Part shown: positions 45,472 to 53,997 of the stretch, piece by piece
How the letters are laid out: the number at the start of each line of letters is the position of its first letter
Position numbering within the stretch: position 1 is the first letter of the stretch
DNA from: CBDDLD01 sp965250025
GTDB lineage: Bacteria; Bacteroidota; Bacteroidia; Flavobacteriales; Flavobacteriaceae
Length of the DNA: 64,000 nt
Direction: 5' to 3'
Assembly: GCA_965250025.1 (NCBI GenBank)
Contig: OZ252283.1
Span: 1,798,001 to 1,862,000 of the forward strand
Made by a program: the position numbers and the translations under genes
The notes under the pieces: generated by a model
Databases searched by the model: none
What the model saw: the letters and a program-made list of their open reading frames with translations, nothing else
Told to the model about the DNA's origin: nothing

Positions 45472-47268
45472 ATGAAACATTTAATCTACTTAGCTTCACT
45501 ATTTTTAAGCTTACAGATCTCCGCGCAATTAAGTATTCAAAATGATGCTTATGTCTATGTCAATGACGAGGTTATCTTCGTAAATGACAATGTAAATATT
45601 GATGATGCGGATTCTAAATTTTATTTACGAAATGAGGCACAATTAATCCAGGGTACAGGTACCACAGGTAACTCCGGAGTAGGACAATTGAGTGTATATC
45701 AAACCGGAACATCAAATCAATGGAGTTATAATTATTGGTGTTCACCTGTAGGTAATAATTCTGCTATATTGGGCAACGAAAACTTCAGAATTCAACTTAT
45801 TGACGATCCGCTACTTTCAACTCCCTTAGACCCTATTGATAGTCAAGATTCTAATTTCACTTCTGGTTTTGAAGGATCAAGTTCTCCTCTAACCATATCA
45901 GACCGTTGGTTATGGACCTTTGTGGCTTCAGATAATTATGCAGAATGGGTCTATGCCGGTAGCACTGGGAATGTTGCTCCGGGATTAGGATTTACTATGA
46001 AAGGGACAAGTGGAAATCCAATAGTAAACCAAACTTATGATTTTAGGGGTAAACCTAATAATGGCACCATTAGCAATGCAGTAGCCACAGGTCAGTTCAC
46101 ACTCGTTGGTAATCCTTATCCAAGTGCTATGGATGCTGTTGCATTTCTATATGACACCAATAATCAAAGTAATATTACCGGAACATTATTTTACTGGGAA
46201 CAGGATAATACTGTAGAATCGCATGTATTACAAGATTATATTGGTGGTTATTTTGAATTCACCATCAATTCTGATGGTTCTATGCCGTCTACTACTCCTG
46301 CAACTTTTTTCACTTACGACGAAAACGATAATTCACTTCCTCTACCTCCACCAGGGCAAAATGGCGCTAAAATTGCAAGGCGATATATTCCTGTTGGGCA
46401 GGGTTTTATGGTAGAAGGCACTTCCAATGGAACCGTAAGAACTACTAACGATATGCGTGTTTATGAGAAAGAATCTGGCGGTAACAGTTTTTTCTTCAGA
46501 ACTGATGGTAGTAACACAGCTACTAATGATAATACTGGTATACAATACGATGAGAATGGAATGAATATCATCCCAGAAGGCTACAAACGATTTAGAGTTA
46601 ATGTCGATTTCACAGTACAACAAACTTCGTATACCAGACAATTATTAATGAACTTTCACAGCTCTGCTACTGATGGTTTTGACTATGGTTTAGAAGCCAG
46701 TCGTTCGCAAAACTTAAATTCTGATGCCTATTGGACTTACAATAATAAACCTTATTCTATTCAGGCATTTGATTTTGATACCGCGCTACAGATTCCACTA
46801 ATTGTAACCATTGAAGAGCAACAACCTTTAAGATTCAGAATATTTGACGTTCAGAACTTCAGTGATTCTCAACCCATATATATTTACGATACACTTAGTG
46901 ATGTATATGTAGATCTTAGAGCTCAGGACTATAATATTAATATAGAACCGGGAACTTATACTGAGCGCTTTAAAATCATTTTTGAAGCGCCTCAAACCTT
47001 ATCTTCCAATGATTTTGATAATGATACACTTACCGTTGTACAGAATAACAATGACGCTGTATTGAATGTTCTTAATCCGGAGGCTATAAGTATTTCTTCT
47101 GTTACGCTTATTGATATTAGCGGAAAACAAGTAGCCCGTGCAACATACAATACTGTGCAAAATCGTTATCAAATATCGACATCAGCATTAAGCGATGGTG
47201 TATATATTACTACCATTACTTCAGACAATAGCAGTGTAATGTCAAAGAAGATTATTGTTAAGAATTAG
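45472..47268 (+). CDS. T9SS type A sorting domain surface protein
   Basis: From the ATG at 45472 the product is 598 aa, with a signal peptide MKHLIYLASLFLSLQISAQ. The C-terminal 75 residues are a type A sorting domain (VTLIDISGKQVARATYN ... LSDGVYITTITSDN, ending MSKKIIVKN), which directs export by the type IX system and surface attachment. The central part has no recognised domain. An in-frame ATG at 45412 lies upstream of the promoter and was rejected. The stop overlaps the convergent cysteine desulfurase by 11 bases. Confidence 0.88.
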   Translation: MKHLIYLASLFLSLQISAQLSIQNDAYVYVNDEVIFVNDNVNIDDADSKFYLRNEAQLIQGTGTTGNSGVGQLSVYQTGTSNQWSYNYWCSPVGNNSAILGNENFRIQLIDDPLLSTPLDPIDSQDSNFTSGFEGSSSPLTISDRWLWTFVASDNYAEWVYAGSTGNVAPGLGFTMKGTSGNPIVNQTYDFRGKPNNGTISNAVATGQFTLVGNPYPSAMDAVAFLYDTNNQSNITGTLFYWEQDNTVESHVLQDYIGGYFEFTINSDGSMPSTTPATFFTYDENDNSLPLPPPGQNGAKIARRYIPVGQGFMVEGTSNGTVRTTNDMRVYEKESGGNSFFFRTDGSNTATNDNTGIQYDENGMNIIPEGYKRFRVNVDFTVQQTSYTRQLLMNFHSSATDGFDYGLEASRSQNLNSDAYWTYNNKPYSIQAFDFDTALQIPLIVTIEEQQPLRFRIFDVQNFSDSQPIYIYDTLSDVYVDLRAQDYNINIEPGTYTERFKIIFEAPQTLSSNDFDNDTLTVVQNNNDAVLNVLNPEAISISSVTLIDISGKQVARATYNTVQNRYQISTSALSDGVYITTITSDNSSVMSKKIIVKN

Positions 47269-48403
47269 CAAAGTCGCAAAGCGTCTTTACCACATAATCT
47301 ATATCTGCTTTGGTATTGTATATCCCAAAAGAAAATCGTACTGAAGGACGTTTTAGTTGTTCGTCACTTAAAATGCTCGACAACACATGCGATTGTTGAG
47401 TGCTTCCACTCTGGCATGCACTGCCCTTTGAACAAGCGATACCTTTTAAGTCCAATTGAAATTGAAGCATTGCTGCTTTCTCTTGAGGTAAAGGCAAACA
47501 AACATTGATTAATGTATACGTACTGGCATCCATATCGGCAGACAACCCATTAAAGTGGACATCAGGTAATTTGGTCTTCAATTCCTCAATAAAATATTGC
47601 TTTAACGCTTTGATATACTTCTGCTCGTCTTCCAAATTAGCATACGCTATTTTTAAGGCTTCGCTGAGCCCCACAATATTATGAATGGCTTCTGTACCTG
47701 CTCTATAACCTCGCTCCTGCTCACCTCCAAATATCAAAGGACGTAATCCGGACTCCTTTCTTACGAATGAAAACCCAATACCTTTAGGACCATGAAATTT
47801 ATGAGCACTGGCAGCCAAAAAGTCAATCTTTACATCTTGTAAATCTATTTTATAATGCCCGATAGCTTGTACAGTATCGCTATGAAACAGGGCGTCATTT
47901 GCTTTACATAGGTCTGCAACACGTTTAATATCTAGTCGATTCCCTATTTCATTATTAATATGCATCAGACTTACCAGTTTTTTACCTGGTGTGCTCACTA
48001 ACCGTTCTAAATCTCCATAATCAATTTGTCCCCTAGCATCCAATTCAACATAAGAAATCTTAATACCGTATTCGGCTTTCAATTCATCTACCGTATGTAA
48101 TACCGCATGGTGTTCAATTTTAGAGGTAATGATCTCTGTAACCCCCAAATCTCTAACCGAACTGCGCAAGGCCAAATTATCGGCTTCCGTACCTCCGGAA
48201 GTAAATATAATTTCAGAAGCAGAGACATTAAAATAAGAAGCGATCTCTTTTCTACATTGCTCTATAATAGACTTTGAAGAACGTCCGTAACTGTGTGTTG
48301 AAGAAGGGTTACCGTAATAGGTTTCTAAAGCAGTGGTCATGGCTTCTATAACTTCTTTTCTGATCGCTGTAGTAGCAGCATTATCTAGATAAACTGTTTG
48401 CAT
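47258..48403 (-). CDS. cysteine desulfurase (NifS/IscS family)
   Basis: This 381-aa PLP enzyme has the PLP Lys in SAHKFHGPKGIGF (near residue 200) and the active Cys in SKGSACQSGSTQQS (near residue 325), plus the start YLDNAATTAIRKEV. It mobilises sulfur from Cys for Fe-S clusters or thiolation. No iscU or suf genes are nearby, so the specific pathway is open. Its start is preceded by TATTTTTG and four bases, one of the leaderless-type promoters here. Confidence 0.93.
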   Translation of the reverse strand: MQTVYLDNAATTAIRKEVIEAMTTALETYYGNPSSTHSYGRSSKSIIEQCRKEIASYFNVSASEIIFTSGGTEADNLALRSSVRDLGVTEIITSKIEHHAVLHTVDELKAEYGIKISYVELDARGQIDYGDLERLVSTPGKKLVSLMHINNEIGNRLDIKRVADLCKANDALFHSDTVQAIGHYKIDLQDVKIDFLAASAHKFHGPKGIGFSFVRKESGLRPLIFGGEQERGYRAGTEAIHNIVGLSEALKIAYANLEDEQKYIKALKQYFIEELKTKLPDVHFNGLSADMDASTYTLINVCLPLPQEKAAMLQFQLDLKGIACSKGSACQSGSTQQSHVLSSILSDEQLKRPSVRFSFGIYNTKADIDYVVKTLCDFANS

Positions 48404-48407
48404 GCTG

Positions 48408-48415
48408 CAAAAATA
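48408..48415 (-). promoter_or_regulatory. -7 promoter box of cysteine desulfurase gene (leaderless class)
   Basis: On the minus strand TATTTTTG, then CAGC, then ATG. The four-base gap puts the predicted start of transcription at or next to the ATG. Confidence 0.5.
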
Positions 48416-48492
48416 TTGTAAATAAAATTATTTTGAGTAAGCCACGTTATAATTTTATAAATCGCTTATTTTTGCTCAAAACCATAATACAT

Positions 48493-49374
48493 ATGTACCG
48501 ATTTTTTTCTCTTATTTGCCTACTCATGTTATTTGTTGCCTGTGATGATGGTGATGTTATTACTGTAGAATTAGAGTTTGAAGGCAACTTAGAACTGTGT
48601 GATAACAACACAGAGAATTATATCGTTTACGAAACCAAAACCACTCCCGATGAATCTCTGAGTTTGATTTTTGCCAGAAATGCTACCAATGATCTCATAT
48701 TCAGTCCGGAAGTGACGCCCTACGAAACCATGCTAACCATAAATGGCAGCAGTATATTTTTCAACTACAGAACCTATAACCAACAACCGACATTCTGCAA
48801 TGCCATTCCAGATCCTAACGTGGTCATTACTCAAGATTTTTCAGCCACATCCGGAACAGTCACAATAGTTTCAACCATTATCGACTCTGATAACGATGGC
48901 ATTTCTAATGAGGATGAAAATGAAGCTGAAAATCAGGATACCGATGGTGACGGTATTCCAGATTATATCGATCAGGACGATGATAATGATAACGTACCGA
49001 CCAGAAATGAGGATGATGATATTGATGGTGACGGAAATCCATTTACCAATCCCAAAGATACCGATGGTGATGGTATACCAGATTATTTAGATGATGATGA
49101 TGATAATGATGGTGTGTTAACACGTTTAGAGGATGAAAATGAGAATACCAATCCTATTGATGATTTTGAAGAATCTTCAGATATGGAAAATACGCCAAGA
49201 TACTTAGATGTTTCTGCTAACGAAGCGTTCCCGGACAGTGGGTTCATTCAGAATCAGTATACCAGAACAGTGAGCACTCGCTTTACCATAAACAATGTAG
49301 ACCTAGGGGTTATCAGTTATGATGCCTATGATTTTGGTACTTATTCATCCAGTACAACTATAATATCAGAATAA
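48493..49374 (+). CDS. lipoprotein with thrombospondin type 3-like calcium-binding repeats
   Basis: From the ATG at 48493 the product is 293 aa with a lipoprotein signal (MYRFFSLICLLMLFVAC). Residues about 135-225 contain several Asp-rich calcium-binding repeats (DSDNDGISNEDEN, DTDGDGIPDYIDQDDDNDN, DTDGDGIPDYLDDDDDNDG). The rest has no recognised domain. A TATTTTTG box at 48468-48475 supports this start over a TTG at 48433. It is divergent from the cysteine desulfurase. Likely outer-membrane anchored. Confidence 0.8.
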   Translation: MYRFFSLICLLMLFVACDDGDVITVELEFEGNLELCDNNTENYIVYETKTTPDESLSLIFARNATNDLIFSPEVTPYETMLTINGSSIFFNYRTYNQQPTFCNAIPDPNVVITQDFSATSGTVTIVSTIIDSDNDGISNEDENEAENQDTDGDGIPDYIDQDDDNDNVPTRNEDDDIDGDGNPFTNPKDTDGDGIPDYLDDDDDNDGVLTRLEDENENTNPIDDFEESSDMENTPRYLDVSANEAFPDSGFIQNQYTRTVSTRFTINNVDLGVISYDAYDFGTYSSSTTIISE

Positions 49375-49399
49375 GACTTACAAGCTAACGATTTAAGAT

Positions 49400-49957
49400 C
49401 TAGCCGTTTTGAAAAATTCTAACTTCTGTAGCACCTAAGCCATAGGTTTTATAATCGGCATCATAGTATTCAATATTACTGTAACGACCAAACATATATT
49501 GGAGTTCCAGCCTTAGAATACCCTCTCCTACTCCGTGGATAAAAACAACCTTTGGAATGCGTTTGTGAATTGCGAATTCTAATTGCCGCTTTGCCGTATC
49601 AATTTGTAAATTGAGCATGTCATGTTTGGTCATACCCTTGATAGAAGCCGTCAGTTGATGAATATGAAGATCGACAACAAATTTAGCTTTATGGCGATCT
49701 TTAGGCTTTACGGAAGATTGCTTCTTAGGTTTGGTGGATTCTTTCTCTTTTTTTACGCTTTCAAAGTCCGCAGAGGAAAAGTTTAAAAGTCTATTATCGT
49801 CGTCAGTGTTATACTTAATAAGCGACTGCTTTTCATAATGAAAGGTAAAATCATCTTTGGTAATGATAGTAATACGATTGCCATCAATTTCAATAACTTT
49901 ACCTATGACAGCATCATCAATAGTCTCTACAATATCACCAACTTTAATCATTTTCAT
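49400..49957 (-). CDS. Smr domain protein (DUF2027-like N-terminus)
   Basis: In this ~185-aa protein the N-terminal part (IKVGDIVETIDDAVIGKVIEI) resembles the KOW/DUF2027 region and a Lys-rich linker follows. The C-terminal Smr domain has VDLHIHQL and VVFIHGVGEGILR, the conserved DLHG-like and HGxG motifs. Smr domains are nucleases or nucleic-acid binders related to the MutS2 C-terminus. Several nearby ATGs are possible (49984, 49969, 49957, 49951); 49957 or 49951 best fits the upstream stop at 49944. Confidence 0.85.
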   Translation of the reverse strand: MKMIKVGDIVETIDDAVIGKVIEIDGNRITIITKDDFTFHYEKQSLIKYNTDDDNRLLNFSSADFESVKKEKESTKPKKQSSVKPKDRHKAKFVVDLHIHQLTASIKGMTKHDMLNLQIDTAKRQLEFAIHKRIPKVVFIHGVGEGILRLELQYMFGRYSNIEYYDADYKTYGLGATEVRIFQNG

Positions 49958-50153
49958 GAGAGGATTCATCATTTTGCGCCTCATTCTCGTATTTACTTGG
50001 AATACGGCTTGAAGTCCTGTAAATACCGAATACTAAAAGTACCAATCCCGCTAACAGAAGGTATGTGTTTTGCTCAGCTTCACTTTGGGCATAAAGCGCT
50101 AGTAACCCACCTGCAATAATACAGATGTAGTTTATGGTTCTGGATAATTTCAT
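49944..50153 (-). CDS. small membrane protein upstream of smr
   Basis: This 69-aa protein starts at the ATG at 50153 (MKLSRTINYICIIAGGLLALYAQ) and has two membrane segments (residues about 8-24 and 32-50) with an acidic C-terminal tail ending SSHEND. It overlaps the downstream Smr gene by a few bases. The start lies four bases after a TATTTTTG box, so the mRNA is probably leaderless. I do not recognise the family. Confidence 0.65.
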   Translation of the reverse strand: MKLSRTINYICIIAGGLLALYAQSEAEQNTYLLLAGLVLLVFGIYRTSSRIPSKYENEAQNDESSHEND

Positions 50154-50157
50154 ACCA

Positions 50158-50165
50158 CAAAAATA
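50158..50165 (-). promoter_or_regulatory. -7 promoter box of small membrane protein/smr (leaderless class)
   Basis: On the minus strand TATTTTTG, then TGGT, then ATG. It is divergent from the -7 box at 50204-50211, with 38 bases between the two boxes. Confidence 0.5.
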
Positions 50166-50203
50166 CACTGAAATAATAATTCTCAAATATTAATGGAATC
50201 CAT

Positions 50204-50211
50204 TACATTTG
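50204..50211 (+). promoter_or_regulatory. -7 promoter box of DUF2752 gene (leaderless class)
   Basis: TACATTTG is an exact TAnnTTTG match, followed by TATT and the ATG at 50216, again with a four-base gap. It forms a compact divergent promoter with 50158-50165. Confidence 0.5.
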
Positions 50212-50215
50212 TATT

Positions 50216-50509
50216 ATGCTAATAGGCGATGGTAAAATGGAAGATTACATGCTTTCCTGCATGTGGAAAAAAACATTCAATGTAGAATGTTTTGGCTGTG
50301 GCATTCAAAGAGCTATGGCTTTAATCTTAAGAGGCGAGTTTACCGCTGCATTTTATATGTACCCTGCCATATATACTCTAATTGCAATGTTTTTGTTTTT
50401 GGGATTACACATTAAATACCAATTTAAAAACGGTCATAAAATTTTATTAGGGTTTTTTATCATAAATATTAGTATTATTGTAATTAGTTATTTCTTAAAA
50501 CACTTTTAA
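50216..50509 (+). CDS. DUF2752 family membrane protein
   Basis: This 97-aa protein has the DUF2752 signature CFGCGIQRAMALILRGEF near residues 28-45 (family consensus CPxCGxxRA) and two or three membrane segments after it. The biochemical role of the family is unknown. It is the first of four small membrane-protein genes in a row; the last also is DUF2752. An ATG at 50237 is also in frame, but the promoter spacing fits 50216. Confidence 0.85.
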   Translation: MLIGDGKMEDYMLSCMWKKTFNVECFGCGIQRAMALILRGEFTAAFYMYPAIYTLIAMFLFLGLHIKYQFKNGHKILLGFFIINISIIVISYFLKHF

Positions 50510-50520
50510 ATCAACCTATT

Positions 50521-50853
50521 ATGGAAAAACAAACACTACCTAATGCTACCCTTGTTTTAGTCATGGGAATACTTTCAATTATTGGATGCTGCTGTTATGG
50601 TGCACCGGGATTAATTTTTGGTATAATTGCAATCATACTTGGGGGTAAAGCCACTAAGATATATAAAGAAAACCCAGAGAATTATTCGGGATATGGCAAT
50701 GTACAGGCAGGGAAAATCATGGGGATTATAGGTGTTATTTTTAGTGTCTTGGCTATCGCATACATCGTATGGGTAATCTCTTACTTTGGAATGGATGCAC
50801 TTAGCGACCCAGAATTAATGCAAGAACGAATGGAAGAATTAATGGGTCAGTAA
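50521..50853 (+). CDS. CCC motif membrane protein (DUF4190-like)
   Basis: This 110-aa protein has two membrane segments, a triple Cys (IIGCCCYG near residue 22) at the end of the first segment, and a Tyr-rich loop (YKENPENYSGYGNVQAG) between them. The C-terminus is acidic. This arrangement is typical of Bacteroidota CCC-motif proteins of unknown function. It sits 12 bases after the DUF2752 gene. Confidence 0.8.
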   Translation: MEKQTLPNATLVLVMGILSIIGCCCYGAPGLIFGIIAIILGGKATKIYKENPENYSGYGNVQAGKIMGIIGVIFSVLAIAYIVWVISYFGMDALSDPELMQERMEELMGQ

Positions 50854-50886
50854 AAATTACAGACATAACTCTAATTAAACAATCAT

Positions 50887-51162
50887 ATGGAAACCAAACC
50901 ACAACGACCGCCCAGTTATCTGGCCTTAGCTATTATCAGTACTATTCTTTGCTGTTTGCCTGCAGGAATCGTAAGTATCGTTTATGCTACTCAGGTCAAT
51001 AGCGCTTACGAAGACGGCAACTATCAAAAAGCCATGAGCGCTTCTAAAAATGCTAAAACTTGGGGCATTGTCTCTGTCGGCATTGCTCTTGTAGGATGGA
51101 TATTATACATTTTAATTTTTGGAGTCGCCTTTTTAGGTGCTTTAGGGAGCGGTGACTTTTAA
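50887..51162 (+). CDS. CD225/dispanin family protein
   Basis: At 91 aa this has the dispanin/IFITM-like pattern: a Pro-rich N-terminus, a first hydrophobic segment with LCCLPAGIVSIVYATQV, a loop with ASKNAKTW, and a second membrane helix. In animals the related IFITM proteins change membrane properties; the bacterial role is unknown. It overlaps the following DUF2752 gene by 11 bases, so the two are translationally coupled. Confidence 0.85.
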   Translation: METKPQRPPSYLALAIISTILCCLPAGIVSIVYATQVNSAYEDGNYQKAMSASKNAKTWGIVSVGIALVGWILYILIFGVAFLGALGSGDF

Positions 51163-51562
51163 TATAAAATCGCTATTCATATTAGTTATAGTGATAGTAG
51201 TGCTTGCCATGCTATCACTATACTTTTTTTATGACCCTTCTACAGTTTCAGGTTTATTTCCAAAATGCCCTTTTCACAGCCTTACCGGCAAACACTGTCC
51301 GGGTTGTGGCAGTCAAAGAGCCATACATAAATTTTTACAAGGAGATATCATCAACGGTCTAAGGCACAATTACCTTATTGGCCTATTGGTTTTTGTTCTG
51401 GTGTATGAAGCCGTTATTATTGCGCTTAATAAGTTTACCTCTAAACACTATAAGAATATCCTACATCGGTCAAAAACCACAAAAGCAATACTAATAATAG
51501 TACTGCTTTTTTGGATCTTGAGAAATATCAATGTATTTCCTTTTACAGAGCTTGCGCCCTAA
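51152..51562 (+). CDS. DUF2752 family membrane protein
   Basis: This 136-aa protein has an N-terminal membrane segment, the DUF2752 motif GKHCPGCGSQRAIHKFLQGD near residue 50, and two more segments. It begins with GTG inside the end of the dispanin gene. Of the two DUF2752 proteins in the cluster this has the closer match to the CPxCGxxRA consensus. It converges with rocD and overlaps it by four bases. Confidence 0.85.
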   Translation: MTFNIKSLFILVIVIVVLAMLSLYFFYDPSTVSGLFPKCPFHSLTGKHCPGCGSQRAIHKFLQGDIINGLRHNYLIGLLVFVLVYEAVIIALNKFTSKHYKNILHRSKTTKAILIIVLLFWILRNINVFPFTELAP

Positions 51563-52803
51563 GCTTCAAATGTTTTTAACGTATTGACTATTATTGATAC
51601 GCAATCTAATAACTGATCTTCAGTCATTACCAATGGTGGCGCAAATCGTATGATATTACCATGTGTTGGTTTAGCTAATAAACCATTATCTCTTAATTTC
51701 AAACAGATGTTCCATGCTGTATCACTATCTTCATGATCGTTAATTAGAATGGCGTTCAATAAGCCTTTACCTCTAACCAGTTTTACGATAGTACTTTCTT
51801 TAATATATGTATTGAGTTCTGCTCTGAATAATTTACCGAGATATTCTGCTTTTTCAGCCAGTTGTTCTTCTTTAACCACCTCAAGTGCAGCCATAGCTAC
51901 AGCAGCTGCAATTGGATTACCTCCAAAGGTGCTACCATGATTTCCAGGACGTATAACATTCATAATTTCATTGGTAGACAATACCGCAGATACCGGATAC
52001 ACACCACCACTTAGGGCCTTCCCTAAAATCAGAATGTCCGGCTTCACGTTTTCATGATCTACAGCCAATAGCTTGCCCGTTCTGGCAATACCGGTTTGTA
52101 CCTCATCGGCAATGAACAACACATTATACTTTTCACACAAGGCTTTAGCTGCCTTCAGATAGCCTTCACTTGGCACATAAACCCCGGCCTCTCCCTGAAT
52201 AGGTTCTACTAAGAATCCTGCAACATTAGGGTTATTCTTCAATGCGTTTTCTAAAGCTTCGAGATTATCATACTCTATTTTGATGAATCCATCGGTATAA
52301 GGTCCAAAATTCTGGCGTGCTACCGGATCATTACTGAACGATATGATCGTTGTGGTTCTGCCATGGAAATTATTTTCACAAACAATGACTTCCGCCTTAT
52401 TAATATCGATACCTTTTACTTCGTAGGCCCATTTCCTACAGACTTTTAAAGCCGTTTCTACTGCTTCTGCCCCAGAGTTTATAGGCAATAATTTATCAAA
52501 GCCAAAATACTCAGTGGCATATTTTTCATAACGCCCAAGCATATCGTTATAAAATGCTCTGGAAGTCAATGTTAATTTTTGTGCTTGCTCAATTAAGGCA
52601 TTTACAATCTTTGGGTGCCCGTGTCCTTGGTTAAGTGAAGAATATGCCGATAGAAAGTCGTAATACTTTTTACCTTCAACATCCCATACATAAACACCTT
52701 CGCCTCTGCTCAGTACTACTGGAAGAGGGTGATAGTTTTGTGCACCGTACTTGTTTTCTAAAGCCATCGCTTCTTGCGATGAAATGTGGTCTAAAACAGC
52801 CAT
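51559..52803 (-). CDS. rocD: ornithine--oxo-acid transaminase
   Basis: This 414-aa class III PLP aminotransferase has the PLP Lys in DILILGKALSGGVYPVSAV (near residue 260). Other family blocks are LPINSGAEAVETALKVCRKW and FLVEPIQGEAGV. It interconverts ornithine and glutamate semialdehyde, linking arginine breakdown to proline. It has no operon partner on its strand. Confidence 0.94.
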   Translation of the reverse strand: MAVLDHISSQEAMALENKYGAQNYHPLPVVLSRGEGVYVWDVEGKKYYDFLSAYSSLNQGHGHPKIVNALIEQAQKLTLTSRAFYNDMLGRYEKYATEYFGFDKLLPINSGAEAVETALKVCRKWAYEVKGIDINKAEVIVCENNFHGRTTTIISFSNDPVARQNFGPYTDGFIKIEYDNLEALENALKNNPNVAGFLVEPIQGEAGVYVPSEGYLKAAKALCEKYNVLFIADEVQTGIARTGKLLAVDHENVKPDILILGKALSGGVYPVSAVLSTNEIMNVIRPGNHGSTFGGNPIAAAVAMAALEVVKEEQLAEKAEYLGKLFRAELNTYIKESTIVKLVRGKGLLNAILINDHEDSDTAWNICLKLRDNGLLAKPTHGNIIRFAPPLVMTEDQLLDCVSIIVNTLKTFEA

Positions 52804-52942
52804 TTTAAAATAATTTTTAAAGTGAATAAAATAACTATTCCTTCTGCACCTTTATCCTTTCGAAGTCTCGAAAATTCAGCGTGGGAGAGAAATCATCCCT
52901 AGAAAGTTGCAAATTAATAAATATTAATGGCGATATAAAATC

Positions 52943-53329
52943 TTAGTCTGACATTTTTGAAGACAAGGACGAGACCTGAAGTTCTAAACGCTTCATCTCT
53001 CTTAAAATGGCTTTTTTGTCCATTTGCATCCATGCAAAAACCTTAAGCATGCTTACGCCAAATAAAAATACAATACCTCCTATTCCCCATTTTAACATAT
53101 CATTGGTGAGCTCGGTTCTAAAAAACTGAACCGTACAGTATATAAACAGTCCAAAAAATACCAATGTCATGATATTCATAAGGAACATGATCCATTTGTT
53201 TTTCCCAACAAATAAACCCATGACCATTTCAAATATATTCTGCTCTTCCAATTCATCATAGAATTTAGCTTCCTCTTTAGTTAATGTGTCTTTGATCAGT
53301 TGATCAATGTCTTCCATATTAGTTTTCAT
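52943..53329 (-). CDS. DUF6768 family membrane protein, putative sigma partner
   Basis: This 128-aa protein has a cytosolic N-terminus (DIDQLIKDTLTKEEAKFYDEL), two membrane segments (residues about 45-70 and 82-105) and a C-terminal coiled-coil. It overlaps the end of the ECF sigma gene by 11 bases. This pairing resembles sigma/anti-sigma modules in Bacteroidota, but no classical anti-sigma motif is present. An alternative start at Met5 (53317) is equally possible. Confidence 0.75.
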   Translation of the reverse strand: MKTNMEDIDQLIKDTLTKEEAKFYDELEEQNIFEMVMGLFVGKNKWIMFLMNIMTLVFFGLFIYCTVQFFRTELTNDMLKWGIGGIVFLFGVSMLKVFAWMQMDKKAILREMKRLELQVSSLSSKMSD

Positions 53330-53870
53330 AATTTCTGTGTTTTAATGTTTCTTTTAACTTTTCTCTGGCATAAAACAGTCTTGATTTTGCAGTACCCATG
53401 GAAATATGCAACATGCTACTAATCTGCTTTAGACTATAAGATTGTGTATAAAATAAATTCAAGATTTGTTTTTGCTCTTCAGGCAACTCCTTAATTGCTT
53501 TTAGCAGTAATCGTTCTAAATGTTCTTTTTCTGAGGTTACATTGTCATCATTGCGTTCAGCAACACCATTAATTTCACTTTGACGTTGTTTTGCTTGTAA
53601 CCTTAACCAATCCATTGCTTTATTACATACAATCCTGTATGCCCAATACTTAAACTGTTTTGGGGTTTTAAGCGTATCTATTTTTTTGATAATAATGGTC
53701 CAACTATCTTGAGCAATATCCTTTGCTGCCTCTTTATCTTTTACCAACCAATACGCCTTATCACAAAACAATTTATGCCAACGCTTTACCAATTGAGCTA
53801 AGGCTTTTTGGTCTCCGGATTGAATCCGGGTCAAAAGCATTTCATCAATATGTTGGTCTTTTTTATTCAT
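53319..53870 (-). CDS. ECF RNA polymerase sigma factor
   Basis: This 183-aa protein has region 2 (CDKAYWLVKDKEAAKDIAQDSWTIIIKKI, split by the family) and region 4 (LNLFYTQSYSLKQISSMLHISMGTAKSRLFYAREKL, split). It is distinct from the other ECF factor at 7769. It is followed immediately by the DUF6768 membrane protein. The target promoters cannot be inferred. Confidence 0.9.
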   Translation of the reverse strand: MNKKDQHIDEMLLTRIQSGDQKALAQLVKRWHKLFCDKAYWLVKDKEAAKDIAQDSWTIIIKKIDTLKTPKQFKYWAYRIVCNKAMDWLRLQAKQRQSEINGVAERNDDNVTSEKEHLERLLLKAIKELPEEQKQILNLFYTQSYSLKQISSMLHISMGTAKSRLFYAREKLKETLKHRNYEN

Positions 53871-53985
53871 GAATAACGAATAGATCTCTATAACAAAGAC
53901 GTAGAAATTATAAAAAGGTTCATTTAAATTTAGACTTCTATTAAAGATAATCCATTTAAGGTATTCATTTATTTGATGCTATTCT

Positions 53986-53993
53986 TATTTTTG
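53986..53993 (+). promoter_or_regulatory. -7 promoter box of rlmD (leaderless class)
   Basis: TATTTTTG, then CGGC, then the ATG at 53998. The arrangement is nearly identical to that of the xerD, cysteine desulfurase and small membrane protein genes. Confidence 0.5.
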
Positions 53994-53997
53994 CGGC

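Noticed and set aside
41409..47268. SusCD-type polysaccharide utilisation locus
   Set aside because: No SusD, no glycoside hydrolases and no sensor genes occur beside the TonB-dependent receptor.
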